Source: Alphaproteobacteria bacterium (GTDB taxonomy: Bacteria > Pseudomonadota > Alphaproteobacteria > Rhizobiales > Xanthobacteraceae). From it: 21,282 nt of DNA. The notes below the pieces were generated by a model. That model saw only the letters and a list, made by a program, of their open reading frames with translations. It was not told where the DNA came from and did not search any database. Below are positions 1 to 10,313 of this stretch, piece by piece; within the stretch, counting starts at the first letter, position 1, and each line of letters begins with the position of its first letter. A program made the translations under genes and the position numbers. The stretch is taken from contig VAZH01000106.1 in assembly GCA_005884465.1 (NCBI GenBank), forward strand, positions 1-21,282, given 5' to 3'.

Positions 1-709
1 CGCTCGGCCCATAGGTCAGCGCCTTCAACGTGATCAGCGAACGCATCACCAGATCCCGGTTGTCGCCTTCGTAGGTGCAATGGCTGCACCACTCGGTCCA
101 GAAATTTTCAGTGTCCTGCAAGGCTTGCGCGGGGTTGATCGCCGCGGGAAGCGGCAGATGCGAAGGCCCATAGGTGAGCACGAAAGGGACAGTCTCGCCT
201 TCGCTCACTTCGAAACTGGCGACGGTGGTCAAGTCCTCGCCGCGGGTCTCGACCGGCGTTCGCAGCACCGTCATGTTCGGGCCGGCAATCGCCAGCAGCG
301 CGCCGTCTTCGGTTCGCTTGACCCAGGGGATGTCGATGCCGAACCCGAAGCGGATCACCAGCTGCATCTGCAGCTTCACCTTGCCCGTGACGCCGCGCAC
401 CAGCCGGACGATGTCGGAGGCGTTGCCGCGCGGCGGCATGAAATCGATCAGGGCGACGGTCCCATTTGCCGTCTCAAAACGCGTCTCCAGGATCAGGGTA
501 TTGTCCCAGTAGCGGCGGGAGAATTTTGTTACTTCCTCCGCAGGCGAGATCAGCCAGCGGCCGTTCCGGTGGTTGCCGAGCAAGGCTGCAAAGCAGGCAT
601 CGGAATCGAACGCGGGCCAGCACAGCCAGTCGATCGATCCGTCGCGGCCGACCAATGCCGCGGTCTCGCAATCCCCGATCAGTCCGTAGTCTTCGATCTT
701 TTGGGGCAA
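1..709 (-). CDS. GH15 family glucan/trehalose hydrolase (glucoamylase- or trehalase-like), partial, runs off the left edge
   Basis: The reading frame is open from a TTG at 709 to the window edge, giving about 236 N-terminal residues of a family that is usually near 600 aa. The opening (residues 4-45) carries the conserved N-terminal GH15 block: KIEDYGLIGDCETAALV, then GSIDWLCWPAFDS. The visible end, KALTYGPS, matches the region leading into the (alpha/alpha)6 barrel. The two catalytic glutamates lie further on, outside the window. GH15 enzymes are inverting exo-hydrolases that release glucose from alpha-1,4-glucans; a subgroup hydrolyses trehalose. No ATG is in frame nearby. TTG is chosen because AGCGAGGA lies just upstream and conserved sequence starts immediately after. 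The gene follows malQ by 31 bp and is probably co-transcribed with it. With trehalose genes next door a trehalase role is plausible, but substrate cannot be decided from this half. Confidence 0.85.
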   Translation of the reverse strand, partial: MPQKIEDYGLIGDCETAALVGRDGSIDWLCWPAFDSDACFAALLGNHRNGRWLISPAEEVTKFSRRYWDNTLILETRFETANGTVALIDFMPPRGNASDIVRLVRGVTGKVKLQMQLVIRFGFGIDIPWVKRTEDGALLAIAGPNMTVLRTPVETRGEDLTTVASFEVSEGETVPFVLTYGPSHLPLPAAINPAQALQDTENFWTEWCSHCTYEGDNRDLVMRSLITLKALTYGPS

Positions 710-740
710 ATTCTTATCCTCGCTGAAAATGTCTGGAGCT

Positions 741-2717
741 TCAGGTCGCCGCCCGCGTGCGCTCCGCGGTAGCCGTCTTGAGCGCGGGCACGTCGATCGC
801 CGAGGCAATCTCGTCGATCGCAAGCGGCAGCCGCTGCCGCCAGTTCGGGTGCTCGTTCACGGTGCCGGGAATGTTCGGCTGATCGATCACGCCAAGCAAA
901 TCTTCCAGTGAGATTGCAAGCAGGCGGGATCTGGTCCGCGCCAGAAAACCCACGACGGCATTAAGGTCATGCCGGTCGATGCCGTGGTGACGCAAGACGT
1001 CAGTCAGCAAGGCGAGGGCGTGCCAACGCGCGTCGTCGCTTTCGCCGGGATCGATCCCGAGCGACCGTTTCAGCGCGAGATCGCTGAACGAGCGCCAGCC
1101 GGCATAGGTGGAGAGATCGTGGGTGTTGAAGGTAACCAAGGCATTTGGCGCATAATGGTCGATGTCGCGAAACTTGCCCTGATCGTCGCGCTCGAACATC
1201 ATCACCTGGTATGACCAGATGCCCCAATCGGCGATTTGCTCGCGGAAGCCCTCCGGCACGGTGCCGAGATCCTCGCCGATCACCACGCAACGATGCGCCA
1301 CGCTTTCCAGCGCGGTCGCCGCCAGCAAGGCCTCGAACGGCATTTGCACATAGACGCCGTTATCGGCGGCAAAGCCGTGCGGCACGAGATAGAGCCGCTT
1401 CAGGCCGAGCACATGATCGAGCCGGATCGCGCCCGCGTAACGCATCGAAGCCCGAAGCATGTCCCGATACGGTTCGAAGGACTTGATTTCCAGACCGGCG
1501 GCGTTGAACCCGGCGAGGCCCCAGTTTTGGCCTGATGTATTCAGCGAGTCCGGCGGCGCGCCGACGGCGAGATGGCGGGAAATCGCGACCTGCTCGTTCC
1601 AGGCATCGAATCCGTCCGCTTGCACGCCGACGGCGACATCGAGGTAAAGCCTGACTTTCATGCCACGCCGGGCCGCGAGATCCCGGCAGGACTGCAACTG
1701 GCGGTCGGCGGTCCATTGCACGAATTCCACGAATTCGATCTCGGCTGCATCCGTGCCCGCACGCAGTCTGGCGAATTTGACATCGTCGGGTTTTCGCCAT
1801 TCCTCCGGCCATTCCCACCACGGCTTGTTGAATTTGTGCCGCAGCACTTCGAAGCAGGCGAACCGGGACAGCAGCGGCGCGCGCTCGGCGCGAAATTTCT
1901 CGAAATCCTGCCGGCGCGCATTGTTCGCACCGGCCTTAAAAGCTTCGAACGCCAGGCGCAGCGCGCGCCATTTCAGCTCGGCGACGCCGATATAGTCGAC
2001 GGTATCGCTCGCTCTCAGCCGGGCGATGTCTTTACTGCTCGTGGCGAAAATGCCGCGCTGAAATTCCGGAAGTTTTTCGACGTCGATATAGAGTGCATTC
2101 AGGAACAGCCGGCTGTTCGGTGAATAGGGGCTGCAATCGGCGGGGCGGTCGTCGAACAATGCGTGCAGCGGATTGAGGCCAACACCGTCCGCTCCCAAAT
2201 GGCCTGCGAGCTCGATCAGGCCTGCGAGGTCGGTGAAGTCCCCGATGCCCCAGTTGCGCGCTGAGCGGACGCCATAGAGCTGGACTGCCAACAGCCAGCA
2301 GCGGTCGAAATCGCCGTCGAAAGCGCTTGGCGAAGCCACGATCAACGGCGCTTCTTCAGTGAATGACGAGGCATCGGTCAAATGCAACCGGTACGAACCG
2401 ACAGGCAAATCCGCGGGCCAGCCGATGACGCGATCATGGGTTTCGCCCACTGCGATAACCTTAAGACCCGCAACGATTTTCCAGCGCAACGGAAACGTGG
2501 CAGCGTGGCTCAGTTCGGTCCGCGCGGGTCGGCCGGAGCGGATCACCACCGCCTGCTTGAGAAATCGGTAGGGTTTCCGTACCGGAAGGGCATCGAGAAT
2601 GATCTTCAGTGCCTCGGCGTCCGTCACATGGCGGTGACCCTGGCCGTCCAGGAATTCGGTTTGGATTCCGAGGTTTTTAGCTGTGGTGTAAAGGTCCATT
2701 CGGCACGCTGTTTGCAC
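741..2717 (-). CDS. malQ: 4-alpha-glucanotransferase (amylomaltase, GH77)
   Basis: Cytoplasmic disproportionating enzyme that moves maltodextrin segments between acceptors and releases glucose. The ORF from the GTG at 2717 gives 658 aa. Residue numbers follow that start. Visible GH77 signatures are YGVRSARNWGIGDFTDL (148-164), CSPYSPNSRLFLNALYID (195-212), the nucleophile in AIRLDHVLGL (D434), the acid/base in VIGEDLGTVPEG (E482), the third carboxylate in NTHDLSTY (D534), and the closing NIPGTVNEHPNWRQRLP (615-631). The likely true start is the internal ATG at 2699 (residue 7), because MDLYTTAKNLGIQTEF is where family similarity should begin; neither start has a clear Shine-Dalgarno sequence. 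It is divergent from glgE across about 180 bp and sits upstream of a GH15 gene. It probably recycles short maltodextrins left by TreY/TreZ and GlgX. Confidence 0.95.
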   Translation of the reverse strand: MQTACRMDLYTTAKNLGIQTEFLDGQGHRHVTDAEALKIILDALPVRKPYRFLKQAVVIRSGRPARTELSHAATFPLRWKIVAGLKVIAVGETHDRVIGWPADLPVGSYRLHLTDASSFTEEAPLIVASPSAFDGDFDRCWLLAVQLYGVRSARNWGIGDFTDLAGLIELAGHLGADGVGLNPLHALFDDRPADCSPYSPNSRLFLNALYIDVEKLPEFQRGIFATSSKDIARLRASDTVDYIGVAELKWRALRLAFEAFKAGANNARRQDFEKFRAERAPLLSRFACFEVLRHKFNKPWWEWPEEWRKPDDVKFARLRAGTDAAEIEFVEFVQWTADRQLQSCRDLAARRGMKVRLYLDVAVGVQADGFDAWNEQVAISRHLAVGAPPDSLNTSGQNWGLAGFNAAGLEIKSFEPYRDMLRASMRYAGAIRLDHVLGLKRLYLVPHGFAADNGVYVQMPFEALLAATALESVAHRCVVIGEDLGTVPEGFREQIADWGIWSYQVMMFERDDQGKFRDIDHYAPNALVTFNTHDLSTYAGWRSFSDLALKRSLGIDPGESDDARWHALALLTDVLRHHGIDRHDLNAVVGFLARTRSRLLAISLEDLLGVIDQPNIPGTVNEHPNWRQRLPLAIDEIASAIDVPALKTATAERTRAAT

Positions 2718-2774
2718 GCAACGGTTACGGACGTCGCGAAATTCTCTAGGTGAAGTAATAGGATAACCGTGTTT

Positions 2775-2799
2775 AACTCTCTAGTGGCGCCGGCGTTCC
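2775..2799 (-). promoter_or_regulatory. Candidate general-stress (EcfG/RpoE2-type) promoter for malQ
   Basis: On the minus strand GGAAC (2799-2795) is followed by 16 nt and AGTT (2778-2775). This satisfies GGAAC-N18-TT, the consensus published for Sinorhizobium RpoE2, with one mismatch to the -10 form CGTT. It would start transcription about 65-70 nt upstream of the malQ ATG. It is a prediction from sequence only. Confidence 0.45.
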
Positions 2800-2802
2800 C
2801 CG

Positions 2803-2828
2803 GGAACCAATGCCCGGCCAGCGGCTTT
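2803..2828 (+). promoter_or_regulatory. Candidate general-stress (EcfG/RpoE2-type) promoter for the glgE-treY operon
   Basis: GGAAC at 2803-2807 is followed after 18 nt by TT (2826-2827, within CTTT 2825-2828). It stands back to back with the malQ element, the two -35 motifs forming the dyad GTTCC-CCG-GGAAC at 2795-2807. A transcript from here would begin near 2836-2840. That would exclude the ATG at 2810 and favour the GTG at 2900 as the GlgE start. Prediction only. Confidence 0.45.
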
Positions 2829-2899
2829 CTATATGTGTTCGCAGCGTCTCCTTTCCCGCAATCGAAACGGGACGTCATATCCATGTCAATGGCATCACC

Positions 2900-4855
2900 G
2901 TGAACAAGACAACTCAAACTGTCGAGAGCGCCGCGACCGGCGGCGCTTTTCATATTGAGGATGTTTATCCGCTCATCGATGGCGGCCGCTTTCCCGTGAA
3001 GCGGATCGTCGGCGAGCGCGTCGAAGTCTGGGCGGATGTCTATCGTGACGGGCATGATGTTGTGGCGGCGGCGCTGCTGTGGCGGCGCGAGCGTGACCGG
3101 GAATGGCGCCGCGAGCCGATGACCCATCACGGCAACGACCGCTGGGTCGGATCGTTCGTGCCGGACCAGCCCGGACGCCATGTCTATGCGATCGAGGCCT
3201 GGACCGACGAATTCGCCACCTGGCGGCACGGCTTCGAACTCAAGCAAAGGGCCGGCGCTGATCTTACCCTCGATGCGATCGAGGGCGCGGGCATGCTCAC
3301 CAAGGCACAGGCCGGCGGACAGGCCGCGGCCGCCGTGATCCTGAAGCAATGCGAGGACTTTCTTCAGACCGGCGATGCCGCGCCTCTGCTCACCGCCGAA
3401 TTGAAAGACGCCATGGCGGAGAGCCAGTTGCGGCCCGACCTGACGCGATCGCAATTATTTCCATTGGTGGTGGACCGGCCGCGGGCGCGCTCCGGCGCCT
3501 GGTACGAGATGGTGCCGCGCAGCCAGGGAGAGATTCCGGGCCAGCACGGCACATTCAAGGATAGCATCGCGCGATTGCCTGACATCGCGGCGATGGGTTT
3601 TGACGTGGTCTATCTCACGCCGATTCACCCGATCGGCCGCACCAACCGCAAGGGCCGCAACAACGCGGTGACTTCAGCGGAAGGCGATCCCGGAAGCCCG
3701 TACGCGATCGGCGCCGCCGAGGGCGGCCACGATGCGGTGCATCCCGAATTGGGCACGTTGGAGGATTTCCGTGAGTTCGTTGCGGCGTGCAACCGGCTTG
3801 AGATGGAAGTCGCGCTCGACTTCGCGATTCAATGCGCGCCGGATCACCCCTGGCTCAAGCAGCATCCGCAATGGTTCAGGCGTCGGCCGGACGGCTCGAT
3901 GCGCTATGCGGAAAACCCGCCCAAGAAATATGAGGACATCGTCAATCCCGACTTTTCGTCGGAGGACGCCGGCGCGCTGTGGAACGCGTTGCGCGATGTA
4001 GTGCTGTTCTGGATCGAACAGGGCGTCAAGATCTTCCGGGTCGACAACCCGCACACCAAACCCTTCAGATTCTGGGAATGGCTGATCCGGGAAGTTCAGA
4101 TCCGCCATCCCGATGTCATTTTCCTCGCCGAAGCCTTTACGCGGCCCAAGCTGATGAAGGGCCTCGCCAAGCTTGGCTTCACGCAATCCTATACCTACTT
4201 TACCTGGCGGACCCAGAAGTGGGAGCTGGAGCAGTATCTGACCGAGCTCACTGCCTATCCGGAGCGCGATTACTATCGTCCGAATTTCTTCGTCAATACG
4301 CCGGATATCCTGCCCTGGCACCTGCAAGGCGGCGAGCCCTGGATGTTCAAATCCCGCGTCGCGCTTGCGGCCACGCTGTCAGGCAGCTACGGCATCTACA
4401 ACGGATTCGAGCTTTTGGAACACGAGCCGATACCAGGCCGCGAAGAATATCTCGATTCCGAAAAATACGAGATCAAGGTGCGGGACTGGGACAAACCGGG
4501 CAATATCAAGCCCTACATCCGCGATCTCAACCGCGCCCGCCGGGCAAACCCGGCGCTGCAGCAGACAAGTCAATTGCGCTTCCTTCCGATCGATGACGGC
4601 AACGTCATTGGCTTCGTGAAGGAATCGGTCGACCAAACCAACACCGTCGCCGTCGCAATCGCGCTGTCGCGCGAGGTGCACGAATTCTGGCTTCCGCTTG
4701 GCGACGTCCAGCTCGGCTCGGGCAGCGATCGCCGCCACATCGCCGCGGTTGAGAACCTGATCACCGGCGAGCGCTATCCCGTCGAGTGGGGCGGCATTCG
4801 ACTGCGGATCGATCCGGTGCGCGATCCCGCCTTTCTGTTTCGCTGCCTGGCGTGA
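2900..4855 (+). CDS. glgE: Alpha-1,4-glucan:maltose-1-phosphate maltosyltransferase (GH13_3)
   Basis: Transfers maltosyl units from alpha-maltose-1-phosphate to the non-reducing end of alpha-1,4-glucan in the cytoplasm. From the GTG at 2900 it is 651 aa. Order of parts: an N-terminal beta domain (about 15-115), a helical insert (about 120-190), and a GH13 barrel from WYEMVPRS onward. Catalytic residues are the nucleophile D382 in [11 protein letters not shown], acid/base E411 in [10 protein letters not shown] and D469 in NTPDILP. Their spacing (29 and 58) resembles that of the characterised Streptomyces enzyme (as I recall it). The frame also contains an ATG at 2810, which would add 30 residues of non-family-like sequence. 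I prefer the GTG because [10 protein letters not shown] looks like a native N-terminus and because a candidate promoter overlaps 2810, but no strong ribosome-binding site marks either start. It is first in the operon, 8 nt before treS. Confidence 0.93.
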   Translation: MNKTTQTVESAATGGAFHIEDVYPLIDGGRFPVKRIVGERVEVWADVYRDGHDVVAAALLWRRERDREWRREPMTHHGNDRWVGSFVPDQPGRHVYAIEAWTDEFATWRHGFELKQRAGADLTLDAIEGAGMLTKAQAGGQAAAAVILKQCEDFLQTGDAAPLLTAELKDAMAESQLRPDLTRSQLFPLVVDRPRARSGAWYEMVPRSQGEIPGQHGTFKDSIARLPDIAAMGFDVVYLTPIHPIGRTNRKGRNNAVTSAEGDPGSPYAIGAAEGGHDAVHPELGTLEDFREFVAACNRLEMEVALDFAIQCAPDHPWLKQHPQWFRRRPDGSMRYAENPPKKYEDIVNPDFSSEDAGALWNALRDVVLFWIEQGVKIFRVDNPHTKPFRFWEWLIREVQIRHPDVIFLAEAFTRPKLMKGLAKLGFTQSYTYFTWRTQKWELEQYLTELTAYPERDYYRPNFFVNTPDILPWHLQGGEPWMFKSRVALAATLSGSYGIYNGFELLEHEPIPGREEYLDSEKYEIKVRDWDKPGNIKPYIRDLNRARRANPALQQTSQLRFLPIDDGNVIGFVKESVDQTNTVAVAIALSREVHEFWLPLGDVQLGSGSDRRHIAAVENLITGERYPVEWGGIRLRIDPVRDPAFLFRCLA

Positions 4856-4863
4856 GCGGCTCC

Positions 4864-7800
4864 ATGAACCTTTTGTCATCCATAGACGCAACCGAGCAGC
4901 CGGTCACGGCGCTCGATGGCGACGACCTTTGGTACAAGGATGCCATCATCTATCAGCTCCACGTCAAGGCTTTTGCCGACAGCAACAATGACGGCATTGG
5001 CGATTTCGCGGGGCTGACCGAAAAGCTCGACTATCTGCAGGACCTCGGCGTCACCGCGCTGTGGCTATTGCCGTTCTATCCCTCGCCCGGCCGTGATGAC
5101 GGCTATGACATCGCCGACTACGGCGCGATCAATCCCGATTTCGGGACCATGAAGGATTTCCGCCGCTTCATCGTCGAAGCCAAGAAGCGGGGCTTGCGGG
5201 TCGTCACCGAGCTCGTCATCAACCATACTTCCGACCAGCACCAGTGGTTCAAGCGCGCCCGCCGCAGCGATCCAAAGTCGAGCGCGCGCAACTGGTATGT
5301 GTGGAGCGATACCGACCAGAAATATGCGGGCACGCGGATTATCTTCACCGACACCGAGAAGTCGAACTGGACCTGGGACCCGGAAGCCGGACAGTTTTAT
5401 TGGCACCGCTTCTTTTCGCACCAGCCCGATCTCAACTTCGACAACCCGCGCGTGGTCAGCGCCATCGTGCAAGTCATGAAGCGCTGGCTCGATACCGGCG
5501 TCGATGGTTTCCGTCTCGATGCCATCCCCTATCTGTGCGAGCGCGAGGGCACCAGCAACGAGAACCTGCCGGAAACCCACGCCATCATCAAGAAGGTGCG
5601 CGCCGAACTCGACGCTTACGCCAAGGGCAAATTGCTGCTGGCGGAGGCCAATCAATGGCCGGAGGATGTCCAGGAATATTTCGGCCAGGGCGATGAATGT
5701 CACATGGCCTACCATTTCCCGCTGATGCCGCGGATCTACATGGCGATTGCCCAGGAGGATCGCTTTCCGATTACCGACATTCTGCGCCAGACCCCGGATA
5801 TCCCGGGCAATTGCCAGTGGGCGCTGTTCCTGCGCAACCATGACGAGCTGACGCTGGAAATGGTCACAGACGTCGAACGCGACTATCTGTGGTCGACCTA
5901 CGCCAACGATCCACGCGCGCGCATCAATGTCGGCATCCGCCGGCGCCTGGCGCCGCTGATGGACAACGACCGGCGCAAGATCGAGTTGATGAACTCGCTG
6001 CTGCTGTCGTTTCCAGGGACGCCGATCATCTATTACGGCGACGAAATAGGCATGGGCGACAATATCTATCTCGGCGACCGCAACGGCGTGCGCACGCCGA
6101 TGCAATGGACGCCCGACCGCAATGGCGGGTTCTCCCGCGCCGATCCGGCGCGGCTTTACGCGCCGCCGATCATGGATCCGCTCTATGGCTATGAAGCGGT
6201 CAACGTCGAGGCGCAGTCGCGCAGCCTGTCTTCGCTGCTCAGCTGGACCAAGCGGCTGATCTCGGTGCGCAAGTCCAATCTGGCGTTCGGCCGCGGCACC
6301 ATGACGTTCATCCGCCCGGCCAATCGCGCGGTGCTTGCCTATGTCCGGCAGTACGGCGACGAAGCGACCCTCTGCATCGCCAACCTGTCGCGTTCGGCGC
6401 AAGCGACCGAACTCGACCTTTCGGCCTGGAAGGACCGCATTCCGCTGGAGATGCTCGGCCGCACCCGTTTTCCCGCGATCGGCGAACTGCCCTACATGAT
6501 CACGCTGGCGCCCTACGGCTTCTACTGGTTCCAGCTCAAGGAGCGCGACAAATCGGAGCACGTCGCGCCGTCGCTGGTCCCGGAATTCGAAACGCTGGTA
6601 GTGCCGCTCAACGCGACATGGGTGTCGCTCGCCCGCACCCGCGGTGTATTCGAGCGCGACGTATTGCCGGGACATCTGGCGCGAACGCGCTGGTACCCGG
6701 AGCGTTCGCCAAAGGCTATTCATCCGACGGTGACCGCGGCAATCCCCTTTTGCGACATTGGCGACAACAAACCCTGGCTCGCCTTTTTCGAAGCGACCCA
6801 GCGCGGCGAGAAGATGCGCTACGTATTGCCGATGCGGATCGAATGGGTGCGCTTCGATCGCGAGCGTTATAACCCCCACGCCTTTGCGGCGGTGCGTCAG
6901 GGGGCGCGGGAAGGAACGTTGCTGGATGTTGCCACCGACCAGATCTTCATCGCGCTTTTGCTGCGCAATCTCCGGCAATCCCTGACCTTGGAAGAAGACG
7001 GCTTGCGCCTTGAATTCAGGCCAACCAGCAGGTTTTCGGACAGGCCGATCAAGCAGCCTGAGCACATACGCGCCGTCGAAACCGAACAGTCCAACAGCAC
7101 GGCGCTGGTAGACCATGACTACGTGGTCAAGATCTATCGAAAGCTTGAATCCGGCATCAATCCCGAGATCGAGATCGGGCGGTTTTTGACCGAAGTCGCA
7201 GGCTTCGCCAACACGCCCGCGCTGCTCGGCAGCGTCGAACTGGTCGAAGGCGACAAGAGAAGCGCGATCGGGGTCGTTCACGCCTTTGTCGAAAATCAGG
7301 GCGACGCCTGGACCGTGATATCGGCCTATCTCGATCGCTTTGCCGATGAGCAGCGTCTCTTGGCGGGCAGCGAGCATCCCCGTGAAAGGGAGGAGCAGGT
7401 CCCCTATTTGCATTATATGGCCCAAATCGGAAGACGTGTCGCCGAAATGCATATCGCGCTCGCCGGGAGCCATCAACTTGCCGATTTTGCACCGGAGCCG
7501 ACCCGGCCCGGGGACGTGCAACATTGGATCGAAGATGTGGCGGGTCGCGCCGAACGGGTGTTCGACGCATTGAAACAACGCCGCGATACGATCAAGGAAG
7601 TCGATCGCCTGCTGGTCGACGAGTTGCTTGCACAACGCGCGAGCCTGAGGGAGCGCTTGGGCGCGCTGCTGCCGCCAAATATCGACGGCCTCAACATCCG
7701 CCATCATGGCGACTTCCATCTCGGACAGGTGCTGATCGTCAAGGACGATATCTTCATCATCGATTTCGAGGGCGAGCCCCGCCGGCCGCTGGAGGCGCGG

Positions 7801-8166
7801 CGGCGGAAGGGACCCGCGGCACGCGACGTTGCAGGCCTGATCCGTTCGATCGACTATTCGGCAACCGCGGCGCTCGAGCGCGCGCTGAAGGTGGCGCCCG
7901 ACGAACACGGCAAGATTGCCGCCGCGCTGGCGGAATGGCGCGGCCGCTCGACCGCGGCGTTTCTCGCCGCCTATCGCGAGAGCATGGCCGATCAACGTCT
8001 GTGGCCGGCCGATCCGCGGGCTGCCGAGCAGTTGCTGGATTTCTTCCTGCTTGAAAAAGCGTTCTACGAGATCGAATACGAGTTGGCCTACAGGCCTGAA
8101 TGGCTGCGGGTCCCGCTGATGGGGCTGCTTCGAATATTATATTCGCAACCAAACGAGGCCTCATGA
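4864..8166 (+). CDS. treS: Trehalose synthase / maltokinase fusion protein (TreS-Mak)
   Basis: Bifunctional 1100-aa cytoplasmic protein. Residues 1-560 are a GH13_16 trehalose synthase that interconverts trehalose and maltose: [16 protein letters not shown] (22-37), nucleophile D219 in [10 protein letters not shown], acid/base E261 in [11 protein letters not shown] and D327 in LRNHDELT. Residues from about 575 to 1100 are maltokinase, which uses ATP to make maltose-1-phosphate for GlgE: a lysine in YVVKIYRK (K756), the catalytic loop HHGDFHLGQ (947-955, D950) and metal-binding IDFEGEP (D967). In mycobacteria these are two proteins (TreS and Pep2) that form a complex; the fusion is common in proteobacteria. 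The ATG at 4864 is chosen over the upstream ATG at 4786, which lies inside glgE. Its stop overlaps the glgB start by 4 nt. Confidence 0.96.
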   Translation: MNLLSSIDATEQPVTALDGDDLWYKDAIIYQLHVKAFADSNNDGIGDFAGLTEKLDYLQDLGVTALWLLPFYPSPGRDDGYDIADYGAINPDFGTMKDFRRFIVEAKKRGLRVVTELVINHTSDQHQWFKRARRSDPKSSARNWYVWSDTDQKYAGTRIIFTDTEKSNWTWDPEAGQFYWHRFFSHQPDLNFDNPRVVSAIVQVMKRWLDTGVDGFRLDAIPYLCEREGTSNENLPETHAIIKKVRAELDAYAKGKLLLAEANQWPEDVQEYFGQGDECHMAYHFPLMPRIYMAIAQEDRFPITDILRQTPDIPGNCQWALFLRNHDELTLEMVTDVERDYLWSTYANDPRARINVGIRRRLAPLMDNDRRKIELMNSLLLSFPGTPIIYYGDEIGMGDNIYLGDRNGVRTPMQWTPDRNGGFSRADPARLYAPPIMDPLYGYEAVNVEAQSRSLSSLLSWTKRLISVRKSNLAFGRGTMTFIRPANRAVLAYVRQYGDEATLCIANLSRSAQATELDLSAWKDRIPLEMLGRTRFPAIGELPYMITLAPYGFYWFQLKERDKSEHVAPSLVPEFETLVVPLNATWVSLARTRGVFERDVLPGHLARTRWYPERSPKAIHPTVTAAIPFCDIGDNKPWLAFFEATQRGEKMRYVLPMRIEWVRFDRERYNPHAFAAVRQGAREGTLLDVATDQIFIALLLRNLRQSLTLEEDGLRLEFRPTSRFSDRPIKQPEHIRAVETEQSNSTALVDHDYVVKIYRKLESGINPEIEIGRFLTEVAGFANTPALLGSVELVEGDKRSAIGVVHAFVENQGDAWTVISAYLDRFADEQRLLAGSEHPREREEQVPYLHYMAQIGRRVAEMHIALAGSHQLADFAPEPTRPGDVQHWIEDVAGRAERVFDALKQRRDTIKEVDRLLVDELLAQRASLRERLGALLPPNIDGLNIRHHGDFHLGQVLIVKDDIFIIDFEGEPRRPLEARRRKGPAARDVAGLIRSIDYSATAALERALKVAPDEHGKIAAALAEWRGRSTAAFLAAYRESMADQRLWPADPRAAEQLLDFFLLEKAFYEIEYELAYRPEWLRVPLMGLLRILYSQPNEAS

Positions 8167-10310
8167 CCAAATTGCCCGCAGAGGCCTACGCGATTATCGA
8201 GGGCCGCCACTCAGATCCATTTCATTATCTCGGCCTCCACAAAGAGGGCGACAAGACGGTAGTACGCGCGTTCCTGCCCGAGGCGTCGAACGTCGAGGCG
8301 ATCGGCGAACATGGCGAAGCGGCAGCGCTGGCGTGCATTCATGACGCAGGCTTGTTTGCCGGCGCGCTTCCGAACGGCTCCAAGCGCTACCAGTTGCGCG
8401 CCCGTTTCGGCGAGACCGTGGTCGAACTCGACGACCCCTACCGCTTTCCGCCGGTTTTGAGCGACTTCGATCTCTATCTTCTGGGCGAAGGCACCCATCA
8501 GCGAATCTACGACAAGCTTGGCGCGCATCCGATGACGCTGGATGGCGTTCCCGGGGTGGGCTTCGTCGTGCTCGCGCCCAATGCGCGGCGGGTCAGCGTG
8601 GTCGGCGATTTCAATTTCTGGGACGCACGGCGCCATCCAATGCGCGTGCGCGGGGTCGGCTATTGGGAGCTGTTCATTCCGCACGCCCAACCCGGCGATC
8701 ATTACAAATTTGATGTTATCGGCTCCCACGGCCAGCACTTGCCGCTGAAATCCGATCCACTGGCGTTTGCCACCGAGATGCGTCCGAAGACGGCATCCAT
8801 CGTTTTCGACGAGGCCAAGCTGCCGCGTCCCCGGCCGGCCCCCGCAAATATCAACGCGCTCAGCGCGCCGATGTCGATTTACGAGGTCCACCTCGGCTCA
8901 TGGCGGCGCAAGGGCCACAACGAATGGCTGACCTATCGCGACCTGGCGGAGCAGCTTCCGAGCTATGTCCGCGATCTCGGCTTTACTCACATCGAATTTT
9001 TGCCCGTCAGCGAACACCCGTTCGACGGCTCGTGGGGCTATCAGCCGACCGGTCTGTACGCGCCGACCAGCCGATTTGGCGGACCGGAGGATTTTGCCGC
9101 GCTGGTGGATGCCTGCCATCGCGAAGGTCTCGGCGTAATGCTGGACTGGGTGCCCGGGCATTTTCCCGACGATCCGCATGGGTTGGGCAATTTCGACGGC
9201 ACCGCGCTTTACGAGCACGCCAACCCGCTGCAGGGCCGCCATCTCGACTGGGGCACGCTGATCTACAATTACGGCCGCACCGAAGTGGTCAATTTCCTGG
9301 TATCGAATGCGCTGTTCTGGCTGGAGCGTTATGGCATCGACGGCCTGCGCGTCGATGCGGTCGCCTCGATGCTGTATCTGGACTACAGCCGGCCCGCGGG
9401 AGGCTGGATCCCGAACAAATATGGTGGCCGGGAAAATCTCGACGCCATCGATTTCCTGCGCCGTTTCAATACCGAAGTGTTCGCCCATTTTCCGCAGGCC
9501 ACCACGGCCGCGGAAGAATCAACCGCGTGGCCGCAGGTATCGCGCCCGGTCGAATATGGCGGGCTAGGCTTTGGCTACAAATGGAATATGGGCTGGATGC
9601 ACGACACGCTGAATTACATCAGCAAGGATCCGATCCACCGCAAGTATCATCACGGCGACATCCTGTTCGGCCTGCACTACGCATTTTCGGAGAATTTCAT
9701 CCTGCCGCTGTCGCATGATGAAGTCGTCCACGGCAAGCGCTCGATCCTGGGGCGGATGCCCGGCGACGACTGGCAGCGCTTTGCGAACTTGCGCGCCTAT
9801 TACAGCTTTATGTTCGCACATCCCGGCAAGAAGCTGATGTTCATGGGCTGCGAGTTCGGCCAGGAACGCGAATGGAGCCACGATCGCTCGCTTGACTGGC
9901 ATCTGCTCGAGCAAAAGAAATATGCCGGCATCCAGTCCCTGATCCGCGATCTCAACAGGCTCTATCGCGCGTTGCCGGCGCTGCATGAGTTGGACTGTGA
10001 TCAAGCCGGTTTCGAATGGATCGTGACCGACGATACCGGTGGCAACGTGTTCGCCTGGATCCGCAAAGGCAATGATGCTCGCGCCCGCTGCCTTGTAGTC
10101 GTGAATTTTTCGCCAAATGTGTATTATAATTACCGTGTCCGGGTGCCGTTTGCCGGCATGTGGCGCGAGGTTCTCAACTCGGACTCCGCGCATTATGGCG
10201 GCAGCAATGTCGGGAATGTCGGCGAAGTCCAAACGCTGGACGGCTTGGTGCCCGAGATCAATCTCACCATCCCTCCCTTGGCAGCTATATTTCTCGTACC
10301 GGAAAGCTAA
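8163..10310 (+). CDS. glgB: 1,4-alpha-glucan branching enzyme (GH13_9)
   Basis: Cuts alpha-1,4 chains and re-attaches the segment as an alpha-1,6 branch on the glucan elongated by GlgE. It is 715 aa, close to E. coli GlgB, with an N1 domain (about 10-100), a CBM48 domain (about 115-210, including [20 protein letters not shown]), the barrel (about 235-600) and a C-terminal beta domain. Catalytic residues are D398 in [18 protein letters not shown]451 in [11 protein letters not shown] and D519 in [10 protein letters not shown]. The ATG at 8163 overlaps the treS stop in an ATGA junction and is preceded by a weak GAGG, so translation is probably coupled. The glgX start follows after 3 nt. Confidence 0.97.
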   Translation: MTKLPAEAYAIIEGRHSDPFHYLGLHKEGDKTVVRAFLPEASNVEAIGEHGEAAALACIHDAGLFAGALPNGSKRYQLRARFGETVVELDDPYRFPPVLSDFDLYLLGEGTHQRIYDKLGAHPMTLDGVPGVGFVVLAPNARRVSVVGDFNFWDARRHPMRVRGVGYWELFIPHAQPGDHYKFDVIGSHGQHLPLKSDPLAFATEMRPKTASIVFDEAKLPRPRPAPANINALSAPMSIYEVHLGSWRRKGHNEWLTYRDLAEQLPSYVRDLGFTHIEFLPVSEHPFDGSWGYQPTGLYAPTSRFGGPEDFAALVDACHREGLGVMLDWVPGHFPDDPHGLGNFDGTALYEHANPLQGRHLDWGTLIYNYGRTEVVNFLVSNALFWLERYGIDGLRVDAVASMLYLDYSRPAGGWIPNKYGGRENLDAIDFLRRFNTEVFAHFPQATTAAEESTAWPQVSRPVEYGGLGFGYKWNMGWMHDTLNYISKDPIHRKYHHGDILFGLHYAFSENFILPLSHDEVVHGKRSILGRMPGDDWQRFANLRAYYSFMFAHPGKKLMFMGCEFGQEREWSHDRSLDWHLLEQKKYAGIQSLIRDLNRLYRALPALHELDCDQAGFEWIVTDDTGGNVFAWIRKGNDARARCLVVVNFSPNVYYNYRVRVPFAGMWREVLNSDSAHYGGSNVGNVGEVQTLDGLVPEINLTIPPLAAIFLVPES

Positions 10311-10313
10311 CGC

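Noticed and set aside
2624..3454. Minus-strand frame of 276 codons across the malQ/glgE intergenic region
   Set aside because: It overlaps two clear genes and the shared promoter region, and its translation has no recognisable motif.
5065..7995. Very long antisense open frame (976 codons) opposite treS
   Set aside because: It lies fully within the well-supported TreS-Mak gene. High GC content with strong third-position bias commonly produces such shadows. The predicted protein has low-complexity Arg/Gly/Ala/Asp composition and no recognisable family.
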